Source of the DNA: Liquidambar formosana
Lineage: Eukaryota; Streptophyta; Magnoliopsida; Saxifragales; Altingiaceae
Direction of reading: 5' to 3'
NCBI GenBank assembly: GCA_039720395.1
Contig: CM077827.1
Location: forward strand, 20,507,117-20,571,116
DNA: 64,000 nt
Both the position numbers and the translations under genes were made by a program. The first letter of the stretch is position 1. Every line of letters starts with the position of its first letter. The notes under the pieces are model-generated. The model saw only the letters and a program-made list of their open reading frames with translations, was not told the DNA's origin and made no database searches. Positions 22,941 through 35,725 of the stretch are shown piece after piece.

Positions 22941-24211
22941 AATTAACCTAGCTACAGGCTAGAGCATTAAGTTTGATTCATAGATTTGGAGGAAACATTA
23001 TTTGGAAATATTGTCTCCCGTACTTTAACAATAGTTTTGGATTAATTTAGTTACGAAGTCAACTATCTATCTTTATGAGGCATCATCATTGTCGTATCCA
23101 ATACAAATATCACTCGTCAAAAATGGCGTAGGAATACAAGAAATCGATCGACTATCAATGCATGCAGTTACAATGGCGTAGAGATGTCAAATGCATATCT
23201 GTCTTAAAAACTACTCGTATGTATTAATTGTAGAGATCCTTCAGATGAAGGGGTTCAAAGCAGCGCATTTGCCCTTTGCTGAAAATCTGAATGACTAGCT
23301 GCGATTACTTTTATCTGTTAATATCTAGCCGGAAAGATAAAGGAAGCTAGGATAATGAAATCCATTTCTCTTTTAGCAGAGAATTTTAGGTGATTCCTAG
23401 ACATTTTTATCTTTTTTTCCTTTTTGTGGTGATGGGTGATAGTTAAGATGAGCTGAAAGCCCTTGTTGTCTTTGGTGTTTTCTGCTGTGTCTTCGGGGTT
23501 TTTGCTTTGTTTTGGTGTGTTTTTGGGGGCTGCTTTGCAGTGTTGCTGGCGTGCATTACTTTTTCTCCTTAATAAATTATTTTTTGCTGATAAAAAAAAA
23601 AGAAAGTAAAAGCATGGGTTGTGTCAAATTGGATTGGTTGATATGAAATTTGAAAGAGAGGAATTTTCATCTTCTCTGGTTATTTATCTTCTATGCCTAT
23701 ACTCATTTTCGTTAGGCTCTCTCAAGCTCATATGTCGTTGTTGAGAATAAGATATGTTTTGACAACTTCTTGTTGAAAATGCCAGTTGGTGCAGTTCAAG
23801 AAAACTCAGACTAAAACTTATATTAAAGGCACACTAATCCATTAAAAATAAACAAAAATAATAATAATAATCTAATTGGCAATAATGATACACCCTATCT
23901 ATAACATTCCTTTCTGTTCTCCTCTTCTTTCTTTCTTTTTTCCTTTTTATTTTTTTTACGCCTGTTATAGAACTCTTCATGCATAGCATAATGCTCATTT
24001 CCTCCCATGTCAAATTTCCAATATACAATTCTTAATTCTACATCCCCCCCCCCCCCCCCCCCCCCCCCCCACCAAAAAAAAAGAGGGGTGGAGAAGACAC
24101 GGTAAATAGTGGCCACCACTTTTTGTTTTGGGATGTTACTTCCCAAATTTTTTTCTCTTTTTTTATTTATTTTTTTCGTGACAAGGGAAGTCCATGGTCC
24201 ATGAGAATTAT
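22941..24211. other. Intergenic stretch with LINE-like tail and poly-C run
   Basis: After the phytocyanin stop I see no gene. A TG-rich segment at about 23430-23600 ending in a run of A resembles a LINE 3' end, without a detectable duplication. A run of 27 C occupies 24044-24070, followed by A9. Confidence 0.55.
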
Positions 24212-25054
24212 TGGTCCAAGAATCAACTTTAGAAGGGGTTAATTAGGTTGATACAAAATATATGGAACTTTAAAAACTTTTGCAAATATAATAAATATAA
24301 ACAATAATGCAAATAGCACAATTAATGAAAGCAAATAAATAAGAGAAAGCTAGAGGAATCAAATACAAGATATAACAAGGTTCAGCTCTCTCGCCTCCGT
24401 CCACGCCTTAAAAACCATATGCACTAACCAATCTACTTGTGGGTGTAGATCAAACCTTTACAACAAGAATATCCCCTTTGCTCAACAAGAGTTATGCTCA
24501 ATCCTTAATCCCTCTTAAAGATAGATGTGAATGTGGTACAATAGGCAATCCCTCTTGATAGGGTAAATAAAGAATTTAGATCAATCTAATATTATATGAA
24601 TAATCAAAGTTCAAGAGTATAATCTTTTTCCCTTTGTTAATTCATACATCCAAAGTGTTTGAGACACAATTTAAATAAGCTTTGATGGTTAATGACCGTA
24701 TTTGGTATGAGCCCTATTGAAAATATAGTTGTTGAAGCACTTTTCAGGTCAAATTGCACTTTGAAAATTAACCGTTATTCTGTTAGAATGAGAATTGCAG
24801 CCTGCTAAAAATACTTTCAGTCGTCTCAAAAAAAATTTCAGCCATCTAAAAATTCCAGAGAAGGTTCAAAAGGTCTCTTTTGGTCTGACTTTCAGCTGTC
24901 TTAATCTCAACTTTCAGCCGTCTTAAAATTATTTTCAACCATCTCAAAGTTATGTTTTAGCCATTTGAAAATTTTTCAATTTCAACCTTCTTAAAAAATT
25001 TTCAACTGTCTCAAATGAGCCGTCTGAAAAATTCCAAAGAAGTGAATTTAGGAT

Positions 25055-26318
25055 TGTTGTCCTAAGTGAACAACCCTAGAGGGGGGTGAATAGGGTTTTA
25101 AGCTAACAAGGGAATTTTATGCAATCTTAAAATTATTTAGCACACAATATATCACAGCAATATAAATCAAGTGTAATATAAAGAGTTTAGGGGATAGAAA
25201 AATTGCAAATAATGATTTAACGAGGTTTGGCTCCCCACCTACGTCCTCGCCTCAAGAGATCCGCCTGAGGATTCAGATCCACTAACACAATCTCCTTACA
25301 AGTAGAGATCAAACCTTTTACAAAGAGAAGCTCTGCTCCAAGACAAATCAATCTTGTCTCACTAGGGTTCTCACAACCCTTACAACACTTTGAATGGAAG
25401 TTGTTTACTGTAAAACAATCTCTCTCTTAGAGTAAATACGACACTTGAAAGCTCAACATTCTTCTAATGATTGCTTAAAGTAAGCTCTTTAAGAATTAGA
25501 GCTAGAATGCTCAAGAATAAGGATGGGGATTGATTGCACTTGTATTGATCCTCATAAATGAGTTTGAATGCTTGCATTTATACCCATTTAGCTTAAAATG
25601 GCTGTTGTGAGCAATAAATGCTAGGATAGAGCAATTTAGAGGCATTTAATGCACCATTTGCCTTTCGAAAAACTAGTCGTTACAGCCAATTCAAGTGATA
25701 TAGTCGACTATACCCTTGGTGTACTCAACTACACATATCAGTTGGCAAATATATGTGAGGTACTACATGATGTCGTTGACTACATGAATCATGTAGTAAA
25801 CTAAAACAACCTAAAATGCTAGTTTAGCTTCTATTTAAGTGTTTTTCAACACTTAACTCAATATCTATCAACTTAGGCCATTTGTGAATGATAAATTCAA
25901 TTAGTTCAAGGGTCCTTAAGTCTTTTAGGTCACTAAAGCAATAACATGAGCAATCATGTACAATAAGAACCTAAAACCTCACATAAGCCATAAATGCATT
26001 CGTTAATAGTGCTACCTTTTCCTTGAGTGCTTGTAGGTCTCTTGCTTGCTTTCTATGTTCACAATGTGCTATGCTTGATTGTCCTTGATGTTTATGTGCG
26101 TTGAGTTCTATGCCATGCTTATGCCTTTATATATACTTCTTTAAGTCGATGTACTTGAGTCAAATGATCCTTGAGCTTATGCTTGATCGAAATGATTTTC
26201 ACTTGAGTACCTAGCTTTGATTATTAACTTGACATTTAAACCATTAGTGCTAACATTGATACTTTGTTATCATCAAAATCAAAGAAATGCCAAAAGTTAA
26301 AAACCTTTAGGGCTAACA
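25055..26318 (-). repeat. 3' LTR of Sirevirus-like element
   Basis: 1264 bp, TG...CA, matching 33317-34580 along its length. Contains TAGTCGACTA at 25701-25710 and further decayed copies of that palindrome. Confidence 0.88.
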
Positions 26319-26335
26319 ATCTCCCCATTTTTTAT
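26319..26335 (-). other. Polypurine tract of Sirevirus-like element
   Basis: On the minus strand an A-rich then GGGGAGAT-type purine run directly precedes the 3' LTR, where plus-strand DNA synthesis of a retroelement is primed. Confidence 0.6.
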
Positions 26336-26639
26336 GATGACAAACTATTGATGTTTTATAAAAGAATGAAATGTAATAATCATGAAAATGTGTCCTCCTC
26401 ATAATATGCATATATCAAATTGCAATTATAAGGATAATCAAAAAGTCATTCATTTATTCACTAAGCATGTGATCATTTACATTGATAAGCTTATGTCATG
26501 GTTAGAGCATGTACAGTAAAGAAATATCATTTAGAGTTAAATATAAAAAGTACTAAAGTCATAAAAGCATAAAGCATCTAAAACATTACAAAACATCTCC
26601 CCCATTTGTCATTAGACAAAAAGCTAAGGAAAGAGCTAA

Positions 26640-27880
26640 TCCCCATGAGGTGGTGGAAATGAAGGGGCATAGTGCTCTAAGACGTCTTCCACGCACTGCT
26701 GTTGATGCTCAAGAGCAGTGATGCGGTCACCAACTTCACCAAAGCCTTATGTCATGGAAACCTTGAGGGACTTGATGGGATCTAACACAGTCTGAAAGTC
26801 GGGTGGTGCAATGTGTTCCCGCTGCTGTTTTTGCGGCTGCTGAGGTTCATGCTTCTCATCCATTTGCTCTTCCTCGTTGGAGGTTGCCCAACATGTGGTT
26901 CCTGAATCCAAAAGCCATTGTCATCGCGAATGAACTTCATGCACTTCTAGGTGGCCTCATCGTAAAAATCCGAGTTCTTAGCTTAATTGATAAATTTCAA
27001 TTTCATTTCCAAGATTCACATCAAAAGCTTCGTACATGGTGGTGAGAGCATTTCCATAGGAAAGGACACTAGTCTTCTTGATAGCATAGTCATGCATGTG
27101 GTGAAGAATAATGTAAGCCAACTCAAGCTTCTTCCCATTCAAAATACACCAAATGATAAAAATGTCCATATATCTAACATGAGAGCGACTACCTGAACAA
27201 AGCATGAGGTTATATGTGATGAAATGATGAATGAATCGGGAAGTGACAATCGTTTCATTTACAGAAGGGAGATAGGCTTGTTGAATGTTAGGATTATTGC
27301 AAATTTGCTTAAGAGTATCAATCTTGTTGACATCACGTCTAATGGTTCAAGAATGTGTGTTAAAGTTTTGAATAGTGTTATTCTTTGGCAAACGAAAACG
27401 GGTAGCAATGGTGGAGATTTTAAAGTGAATAGGCAGCCCTTTAACCCATGATTCAATCTCAAGATCATCGGTGAAAGTAAAATTCTCATAGAAAACCTTA
27501 ACAAGTCTAGGGTAGCAAGTATTGTTGAGTTAGAGAAAGTAATCCCATCCAATCGCTTAAAAAAGATGTGAAATAAATATCATCTGGCCATCAAAAAAGG
27601 CAAAAGAAACTATCTTACCAAACTCAACATGATGATGCTTGAAGAGGTCTTGGTACCGTTTGAGAGTTTTGGTGTTTTTACACAAACCATCATCTCCATG
27701 CTTTGCTATGGAATGTCGTTCTTGTTAGTGAGATGGTTGTTCTTGAGGATTGGATGGTGGTGGAGGTGGAGGAAGTTGAGAACTCCCTAGAGCACCCTTT
27801 CTCTTAGAGGTTGGAGCCCTAGATGCATCTATTGAAGCTTGAAGCAACTTCTCCATGCATTAGGTCATGATTTGGAAGGA
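26640..27880 (-). pseudogene. Third ORF of Sirevirus-like element, broken
   Basis: Lies between pol and the 3' LTR, where Sireviruses carry an extra, envelope-like ORF. The N-terminal part reads PTSKRKGALG then a poly-Pro run; further on come HHHVEFGKIVSF, FYENFTFTDDLEIESWVKGL and the segment GSRSHVRYMDIFIIWCILNG. The last part has the layout of the plant transposon-protein domain seen in other such ORFs. Several stops and frame changes interrupt it. Its role in this lineage is not established; identification rests on position and partial motif resemblance. Confidence 0.6.
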
Positions 27881-28429
27881 TAGAAATGAAGTAGGAGTGA
27901 TGATTTTGAGAGGAATTGAAGTATGGTTAAGAGACGGAGAGAGCAATAGGGATGTAGGCGACTAGAGAGAGAGAGAGAGAGAAATGAGAAAAGAGGGCAA
28001 AATGTGGGTGAAAAGGGGGTTTTAAACCCAAACCCAACAAATGTAGTCAACTATACCAAGGGGTGTAGTCAACTGTAAAAAACATTGGGCATTGTCCCTT
28101 TATGTAGTCGACTATAAGTGATATAAATCACAAATAGCCCTTTTGTAATGCATTTAGTCGACTATAAGTATCTTTTAGTCAACTATAACTACAATAATTT
28201 AAAGATTTATGCATTAAATGATCAAATATCATCATATAAACATCCTTCATCATGAATTAAGCTATTAAATCATCAAATGCACATTTATGAACATCAATTC
28301 ATTTCTTTATCCAATTATAAGTTCATGAAGCATGAGATTCATCACAAATAGATATTTAAACATATGTTATGCATATGAAGCATCCATATATCACATCTTC
28401 CATTAAATATATGCCAAGTTCTCGTTTAA

Positions 28430-31400
28430 TGAAGTTAAATCTTCTTGAAGGGGTTTAGTAAAGATATCGGCCAATTAATGGTCGGTACCTATGAAATCAA
28501 GTGTGACATCCCTTTTTTGGACATGATCATGAATAAAGTGATGTCTAATCTCAATGTGTTTAGTCTAAGAGTGTTGTATAGGGTTCTTGGTCAAGTTTAT
28601 AGCACTAGTATTATCACATTTGATAGGAATGTGATTAAAGTGGAGTCTATAGTCTTCAAGTTGTAGTTTCATGTACAATAGTTGCGCACAACAAAAACCG
28701 GCCGCAATGTATGGTCTCGATGGTTGATAGTACTACCGATATTTGTTTCTTACAAAACCAAGATACTAGTGAATGATCAAGGAAATGGCAAGTGCCACTA
28801 GTGCAACATTTTTGCCATCGGCAAAGCCTGCATCAGAATAGCTAAGCATATCAAAAGTTGTAAACTTAGGAAACCATAAGCCTAGGTTGATTGAGCCACT
28901 TAAATATTTAAAAATGCACTTCACGGCAATCATGTAAGATTTTTTAGGACATAATTGAAATCTTGCACACAGGCAAACACTAAACATAATATCGGGTCTA
29001 CTTGCAGTTAAATAAAGTAAACTACCAATCATATCTTTATACTTCTTTTGATAAACACTTTTACCTTTTTTATCTTGGTCAAACTTGATGGAAGTACTCA
29101 TAGGAGTATAGAATTATTTTCTATCTTCTAATCTATACTTTTTTAGTAGATCTTTGACATATTTGGATTGACTGATAAATGTCCCTTCCTTTGTTTGTTT
29201 AATTTGAAGTCCAATAAAAAATTACAATTCTCCCATTATGCTCATCTCAAACTCTTCCTACATAATCTTAGAAAACTCCTTGCAAAGGTTCTCATTAATT
29301 AATCCAGAGATGATATCATCAACATAAATTTAAACTAGAAGCATATCATGATCAATGGTTTCAATGAAAAAAGTGGTGTCAAGTTTTCCTCTTTTAAAAC
29401 CATTTTTGAGTAAAAATCCACTAAATCTTTCATACCATGCTCGAAGAGCTTGTTTCAAACCATATAATGCTTTTAAAGTTTAAATACATGGTTTGGAAAT
29501 TCATGACTTTCAAAACCAGGAGGTTATTCAACATAGACTTCTTTTTCTATAAAACCATTTAGAAATGCACTCTTGACATTCATTTGAAATAATTTGAAAT
29601 CTTTATGACATGCATATGCAAGTAACATTCTAATGGATTCAATACTTGCTACCAGAGCATAGGTCTCATCATAGTCTATGCCTTCTTGTTAATTATCATC
29701 TTGGACTACATGTCGAGTCCTTGTTTCTAGTAACAACTCCAGATTCATCTTTTTTGTTTCTAAACACCCATTTAGTTCCAATAACACTATGGTCATGTGG
29801 TCTAGGAACTAAGTTCCAAACTTTGTTCCTTTTAAATTGGTTGAGTTCTTCTTGCATAGCAAGGACCCATGATTCATCATTCTTGGCCTCATTAATATTC
29901 TTAGATTCAATTTGAGATATAAAAGTAAGATGATCACAAATATTTCTAAGAAAGGATCGAGTTCTTATCCCGCGTAAGGGTTCATCTAAGATTTGATCTT
30001 TAGGATGATTCCTCACTGAATTTCCAAATCTTGGTTACATCCAGGATGAATTAGAGCTTTTTCTTGTTCTTTTTGTTCTAGTTCCTTCACTTCTATGACT
30101 TAATCTTCTTCCTTTTCTTTGCCTTTATCTTTGAGTTCTTGTTGGTCATTGAGCTTCAAATTTTCAACTTATTCTTGCAAATCTACAACTATATCATCAT
30201 CATCATCCACATTTCCCCTTATGGCAAAGGGATTAGTTTTATTAAATACAACATGCATAGATTCTTGCAAGGTTAATGTTCTTTTATTGAAAACTCTATA
30301 TGCTTTACTTCTTATAAAATAACTAAGAAATATGCCTTCATCAGATTTAGAGTCAAACTTAGAAAGTTTATCTTTATTATTCAAAATAAAGCATTTACAA
30401 CCTAAATACCTTAAAGTAACTAATATTAGGTTTTCTATCATTCCACAATTCATAAGGGGTCTTACCAATCTTGGCGTTTAAGAGCACTTTATTCATAACA
30501 TAGCATGCGGTGTTAAGAACCTCAGCCTAAAAGTATTCTGGTAAAGAATACTCATTCAACATGGTTCTAGACATTTCTTCAAATGTTCTATTCTTTCTTT
30601 TAACTACACCATTTTGTTGAGGGGTTCTTGGAGAGGAGAAATTATAGCCAAAGCCATTCTTATCATAAAATTTCTCAATATCCTTATTGACAAATTCTCT
30701 CCTCCTATCACTTCTAACATGTGTAATGGTGTAACTTTTCTCATTTTGGACTCTTCTACAATATGTAGCAAATGTAGTATGAGTCTCATCTTTATGTGCA
30801 AGGAATAACACCCATGTATATCTAGATTAATCATCAACAATTACAAATGCATAATGCTTTCTCCCAAAGCTTGCAATGGCATTGGGTCCAAATAAATCCA
30901 TATGTAAAAGTTGTAAAGGTCTAGTTATGGAAATATTAACTTTTGTTTTAAAAGAAGACTTCTTTTATTTTCCAAATTGCTATGCACTACAGACTCTATC
31001 TTTTGTAAACTTTGTTTTTGGTAAACCTCTCATAAGTTCATGCCTATAAAGTTTTGAAATCAAATCCATACTTGCATGTCCAAGGCTCCTATGCCACAAC
31101 CAATAATTTTCATTTAAAGCGGAGAAGCAATATACATTTTGTAATGCGATTTCTTCGAACTCTATAGCATAGATGTTACCAATCCTATATAAAACAAATA
31201 GAATCTTATCCAAATCAACATCTTCAATTATACACTTATTAGATTTAAAATTAACTCTATAACCTTTATCACTTAATTGACTAATGCTAAGAAGATTATG
31301 CTTTAAATCATCAACTAATAAAAACATTTTCAATACAAAGAGAGGAATTCTTACCAACCTTGCCAAGGCCAATTATCTTTCCCTTGGCATTGTCTCCAAA

Positions 31401-31700
31401 TGTCACGAAGCTGCCATCTTTGGGTTTTAAGGATTTAAACTTTGATCTATCACCTGTCATGTGTCATGAACAACCACTATCAAGAAACTATTTCTCATTA
31501 CTTGATGACTTTAAGCATACCTACACAATAACCTCAAGTAACTTTCTTTGGTACCTATACTTTCTTAAGTCCATTAGAGTTAGCCATAGGAGGGGAAGTT
31601 CCCTTAACTATCCATACCTTCTTGGAGTACCCTTTTGGTCTCCTTCTCATGTTAGAAGAATAATAGTTATGTCTGTCCTTATTACAATGAGTGCATAAGA
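28430..31700 (-). pseudogene. Decayed copia pol: GAG-preintegrase, integrase, RT, RNase H
   Basis: Order on the minus strand: preintegrase block LLSISQLSDKGY and WHRSLGHASM (about 31080-31330); integrase HMDLFGP, RSDRRREF and PQQNGVVKRKNRTF (about 30570-30910); RT with NKVWNLVPRP, GTKWVFRNK and YVDD at 29315-29326; then MIGSLLYLTASRPDIMFSV and SYSDAGFADG; finally HIEIRHHFIHDHV and LADIFTKPLQE near 28450. Stops and frameshifts occur throughout. The third integrase acidic residue is Lys here (codon at 30599-30601) where the family has Glu, so integrase would be dead even without the frame breaks. Confidence 0.88.
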
Positions 31701-31899
31701 CTTTAGGTGTATCAAAGGCAATAGGCTTGGGGAAGAAATTGATGTAGGATTTTTGTTTAATGTGTTCTTGATAACTAATTCCCGCTTTATCAAAACACCG
31801 TCTTTAACTAGTTAATATCTTATCTAAGTTATCCCTTCTGTTAGTGAACTTGGCCAAGGTATTAGTTAAGTCCTCAATCTTGTCTTTCAAAGAAGTATT

Positions 31900-33260
31900 T
31901 TTTCATTTTCAAGAATAGATTGAGAGATTATAGAAGGTTGTTCTACTTTATTTTTTAAGTCAAAGTTTTCATTTTTCAAAGCATTTAGTTCTTCCTTAAG
32001 AGAGGTGATGGTTTTTTTCAAATCACTATTTTTGTAAGCAACCTTCTTTAGTTCAAGAAAAGTTTCTTCAAGGGCCTTTTGTAACTCATCATAAGTAGGA
32101 GGTTCATCATTAGAAATATCATTAGAGAAATCATTGGAATTGGTTACCTCATCTTCTTATGCCATGAGACAAAAGTTTGTAACTTCTTAATCATAAGAAG
32201 CTTCTTCTTTTTCTCTTTCACTATTGGCATCTTCATCCCATGTGACTGTGTAAGCTTTCTTCTTGAATTTTTTATTGTTCGTATAGTTGTTGTTGTTGTT
32301 GTTGTTGTTGTTGAGTTGAGGACAACGTAATTTGATGTGTCTTGGCTTTTTACATTCAAAACACACTTGAGGTTCTCAATTAGAGATTTCTCTTCTATTT
32401 GAAAATCTTTCGGAGGAATCACCCTTGTTGAATCTCCTTCCTTGATTTCTCCTATTTAAGAACTTTTTGAGTTTGTGAGAAATGAATGCCATAGCTTTAT
32501 CATCTCCATTTTCAAAATCTTTATGTTATTGCTCTTCTTCATCATTTGAGGCTTTGAGAGCAATGCTTTTGGATGATTTGCCTTCATTGGCTTCACAAGC
32601 TTTGAAGGTGAACTCTTAAATGACAAGGTTCCCATTAAAGTCACTTAGAGTCATTAAGCCAAGTTCTTTTGATTGAAGGACAGCCATGGTGAAGGTATCC
32701 CATTCCTTAGGTAAGCTCCTAAGAATTTTTCTCACCAATTTGGAGTTAGTATATATCTTTCCAAGAGAATTCAAAGGATTTATAATAGCATTAAAGCGAG
32801 CAAACATATCTCTAATAGATTAATCCTTTTTCATTTTGAATAACTCATATTAATAAACAAGCATATTAATTTTTTCTTTTTTAACTTGAGGAGTTCCTTC
32901 ATAGGTAACTTCCAAAGTATCCCATATCTCTTTGGCACTAATGCACCTAAAGATTTTGCTAAACTTATCATTAGTTAAAGCACAATATAATAAGTGAATG
33001 GCTTTAGAATTTAGTTCAAGGGATTTGTGATGACTATTAGTGTATTCTTATGGAACTTTGGGAAGAGACACACGATCAACTACTTTTGTAGGGACTAAAG
33101 GACCCTTAGAAGTAATGTTCTATAATTCATAGTCAGAAGATTGGATAAAAATTTGCATTCTAATCTTTTAGAAATTATATAGAGAAGCATCTCCATTAAA
33201 AAGAGGTGGTCTACTGGACGATTGTCCCTCGGTAAATTCATTACCACTATAGTTAGCCAT
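31900..33260 (-). pseudogene. Decayed copia gag with zinc knuckle
   Basis: ATG at 33260 opens MANYSGNEF. Downstream come CISAKEIWDTLEVTYEGT, MFARFNAIINPLNSLGK, ILRSLPKEWDTFTMAV and a CCHC knuckle CFECKKPRHIKLRC at about 32320-32365, followed by an Asn-repeat. Stops and frame changes are frequent. The motif order is that of the UBN2-type gag of Sirevirus-like copia elements. The stretch 31900-32150 retains coiled-coil-like Lys/Glu-rich sequence. Confidence 0.82.
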
Positions 33261-33301
33261 ATCATTCCTCACAAGACAAATATGTCAAATATAAGAGGTT
33301 A

Positions 33302-33316
33302 GGCTCTGATACGAAT
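33302..33316 (-). other. Primer-binding site complementary to initiator tRNA-Met
   Basis: On the minus strand the LTR end ACAACA is followed by ATTCGTATCAGAGCC. Eleven bases (GTATCAGAGCC) match the usual TGGTATCAGAGCC site, the complement of the tRNA-iMet 3' end. Confidence 0.8.
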
Positions 33317-34580
33317 TGTTGTCCCAAGTGAACAACTCTAGGGAGGTGAATAGGGTTTTAAGCTAACAAGAGAATTTTATGCAATCTTAAAATTATTTAG
33401 CACACAATATATCACAGCAATAGAAATCAAGTGTAATATAAAGAGTTTAAGGGATAAAAAGATTGCAAACAACGATTTGATGAGGTTCGAATCCCCTCCT
33501 ACGTCCTCGGCTCAAGAGCTCCGCCTGAGGATTCAAATCCACTAACACAATCTCCTTATGAGTGGAGATCAAACATTTTACAAAAAAGAAGCTCTCTTCT
33601 AAGACAAATCAGTCTTATCTCATTAAAGTTCTCACAACCCTTACAATGCTCTGAATAGAAGTTGTTTGTTGTAAAACAATATCTCTCTTAGAGTAAATAC
33701 AACACTTGAGAGCTCAACACTCTTCTAATGATTACTCAAAGTAAGCTCTTTAAGAATTAGGGGTAGAATGTTCAAAAATAAGGATAAGAATTGATTGCAC
33801 TTGTATTGATCCTCATAAATGAGTTTGAATGCTTGCATTTATACCCATTTGGCCTAAAATGGCCGTTGCAAGCAATAAATGGTGGGAAAAAGCTGTTTGG
33901 AGGCATTTAATACATCATTTGCCTTTCAAAAAACTAGTCGTTACAACTAATTCGAGTGATATTGTCAACTATACCTTTAGGTGTGCTCGACTACACATAT
34001 CAGTAGGCAAATATGCGAGGTACTGCATGATGTAGTCAACTACATGAATCATGTAGTCGACTAAACCAGCCTAAAATGCTAGTTTAGCTTCTATTTAAGT
34101 GTTTTTCAACACTTAACTCAATATCTATTCAACTTAGGCCATTTGTGAATGATAAATTCAATTAATTCAAGGGTCCTATAGTCCATATAGGTCACTAGAG
34201 CAATAACATGAGCAATCATATACAATAAGAACCTAAAACCTCACTTATAAGCCATAAATGCATTCATTGATAGTACTAGCTTTGTCTTAAGTGCTTGTAG
34301 GTCTCTTGCTTGCTTTCTATGCTCACAATGTGCTATGCTTGATTTTCCTTGATGTTTTGAACATGTGCATTGAGTTCTATGCCATGGCTATGCCTTTATG
34401 CTTCTTTAAGTCGATGTACTTGAGTCAAATGATCCTTGAGCTTATGCTTGATATGATTTGCACTTAAGTACCTAGCTTTAATCATTAACTTGACATTTAA
34501 ACCATTAGTGTTAACATCGATCCTTTTTTATCATAAAAATTAAAGAGATGCCAAAGGTTAAAAACCTTTAGAGCCAACAG
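33317..34580 (-). repeat. 5' LTR of Sirevirus-like element
   Basis: 1264 bp, same length as the other LTR and alignable end to end. Contains TAGTCGACTA at 34054-34063. Confidence 0.88.
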
Positions 34581-35219
34581 GATTCTATGCCATTTTCAAT
34601 TCTAAATCCATAAATGATTTTCCAAGTAAAGTTTAGGACTTCTTAGGATCATGGATCTATGATATGTAGATCCTATAGTCATTAAGCTTTCAACATTCAA
34701 CCATTTACATAATCCTAACTCTCACCCAAATATCCAAGTATTCAATATCTTCAAGTCTTCTATTATTGGTATTCTTAAGAATTAAAATATTCTCTTCTTT
34801 AAGGCTTTTTACTTCTTTTGTTCTCTTTGGCTTACTTCTTATAATAGAACATTTGAGCATAGAAAAACCTAACTTATAATGATCAACTTCAACGATAAAT
34901 ATTAGCGCATATTCATCAATGATTTGTTATCATGAAAATCATAATATATTCATGGAATGAGGCTAACAATGGCTATTATCAATAGGCATCTATACAATTC
35001 GTTAATATCTGCATGATACCAAAATATATCAAATGTAAGATCATCATATATTTTTTCATAAAACTCAAATAACAAAAACACGTTAAATTATATTCTCCCC
35101 CTAAATCATATGTTCATCAAGTACAAAGAGAATATAACATCAATCATTACTATTTCTCCCTCTTTGACATCATAAAAAAGATTGACAGTTTTTTGTTTTT
35201 TTTTCTGGATAAATTAAAA

Positions 35220-35228
<9 letters not shown>

Positions 35229-35285
<57 letters not shown>

Positions 35286-35665
35286 TCCCTTTCTTATGAT
35301 GTTAACCTAACCTAACTTTACGTTAGGTCACCTTCTAAAACTCTATCTCTGATTTTTATTTTTCAAAAACAACTATTGGATTAGATCTACTTTATGTAAA
35401 GGTCATGCATACTAAAAATCAAGTTGATCTGAGATTAAAAATTACTTCATTCATAAATGTCCAAAATGAGTGATTGGCATTGGTTAAAAAAATACAATTT
35501 TTGGATCAAATAGCAATCAGTCTCGGATCAACTTGATTTTTGGTATGCATCACCTACATGATAAGGTTATCTAATTCAACGGTTGCTTTCATAAAATATG
35601 AATCACATGTATAGTTTTAGAGGGTGACCTAACGTAAAGTTAAGTTCGGTTAACCTCATAAGAAG

Positions 35666-35724
<59 letters not shown>

Positions 35725-35725
35725 G
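35229..35725. mobile_element. Fold-back MITE bounded by (TA)n(GA)n
   Basis: Left arm: (TA)n, (GA)n, then a block with CTTATGATGTTAACCTAACC and TTTACGTTAGGTCACC. Right arm is its complement ending in (TC)n(TA)n. The arms extend inward, sharing ATCAAGTTGATC-type sequence, so most of the ~500 bp can fold on itself. It lies in the interior of the older Sirevirus relic. The TA repeats at both ends may be the target. Confidence 0.7.

Larger units (their letters stand above)
25055..34580 (-). mobile_element. Ty1/copia Sirevirus-like retrotransposon, complete but decayed
   Basis: Two LTRs of equal length (1264 bp) bound a 9526-bp element transcribed on the minus strand. LTRs run TGTTGTCC...CTAACA on the + strand. 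GGAT lies directly outside both ends (25051-25054 and 34581-34584), followed by T on the right; this fits a 5-bp GGATT duplication that lost one base on the left. In transcription order: initiator-Met primer site, gag, pol (integrase before reverse transcriptase, the copia order), a third ORF, polypurine tract, 3' LTR. The LTRs differ at roughly 20-25 positions in their first 260 bases, and the coding regions carry many stops and frameshifts, so it is old and inactive. Confidence 0.88.

Noticed and set aside
33900..34063. TAGTCGACTA repeats as a CRISPR-like array
   Set aside because: Spacing is irregular, the genome is a plant's, and the copies belong to LTR sequence.
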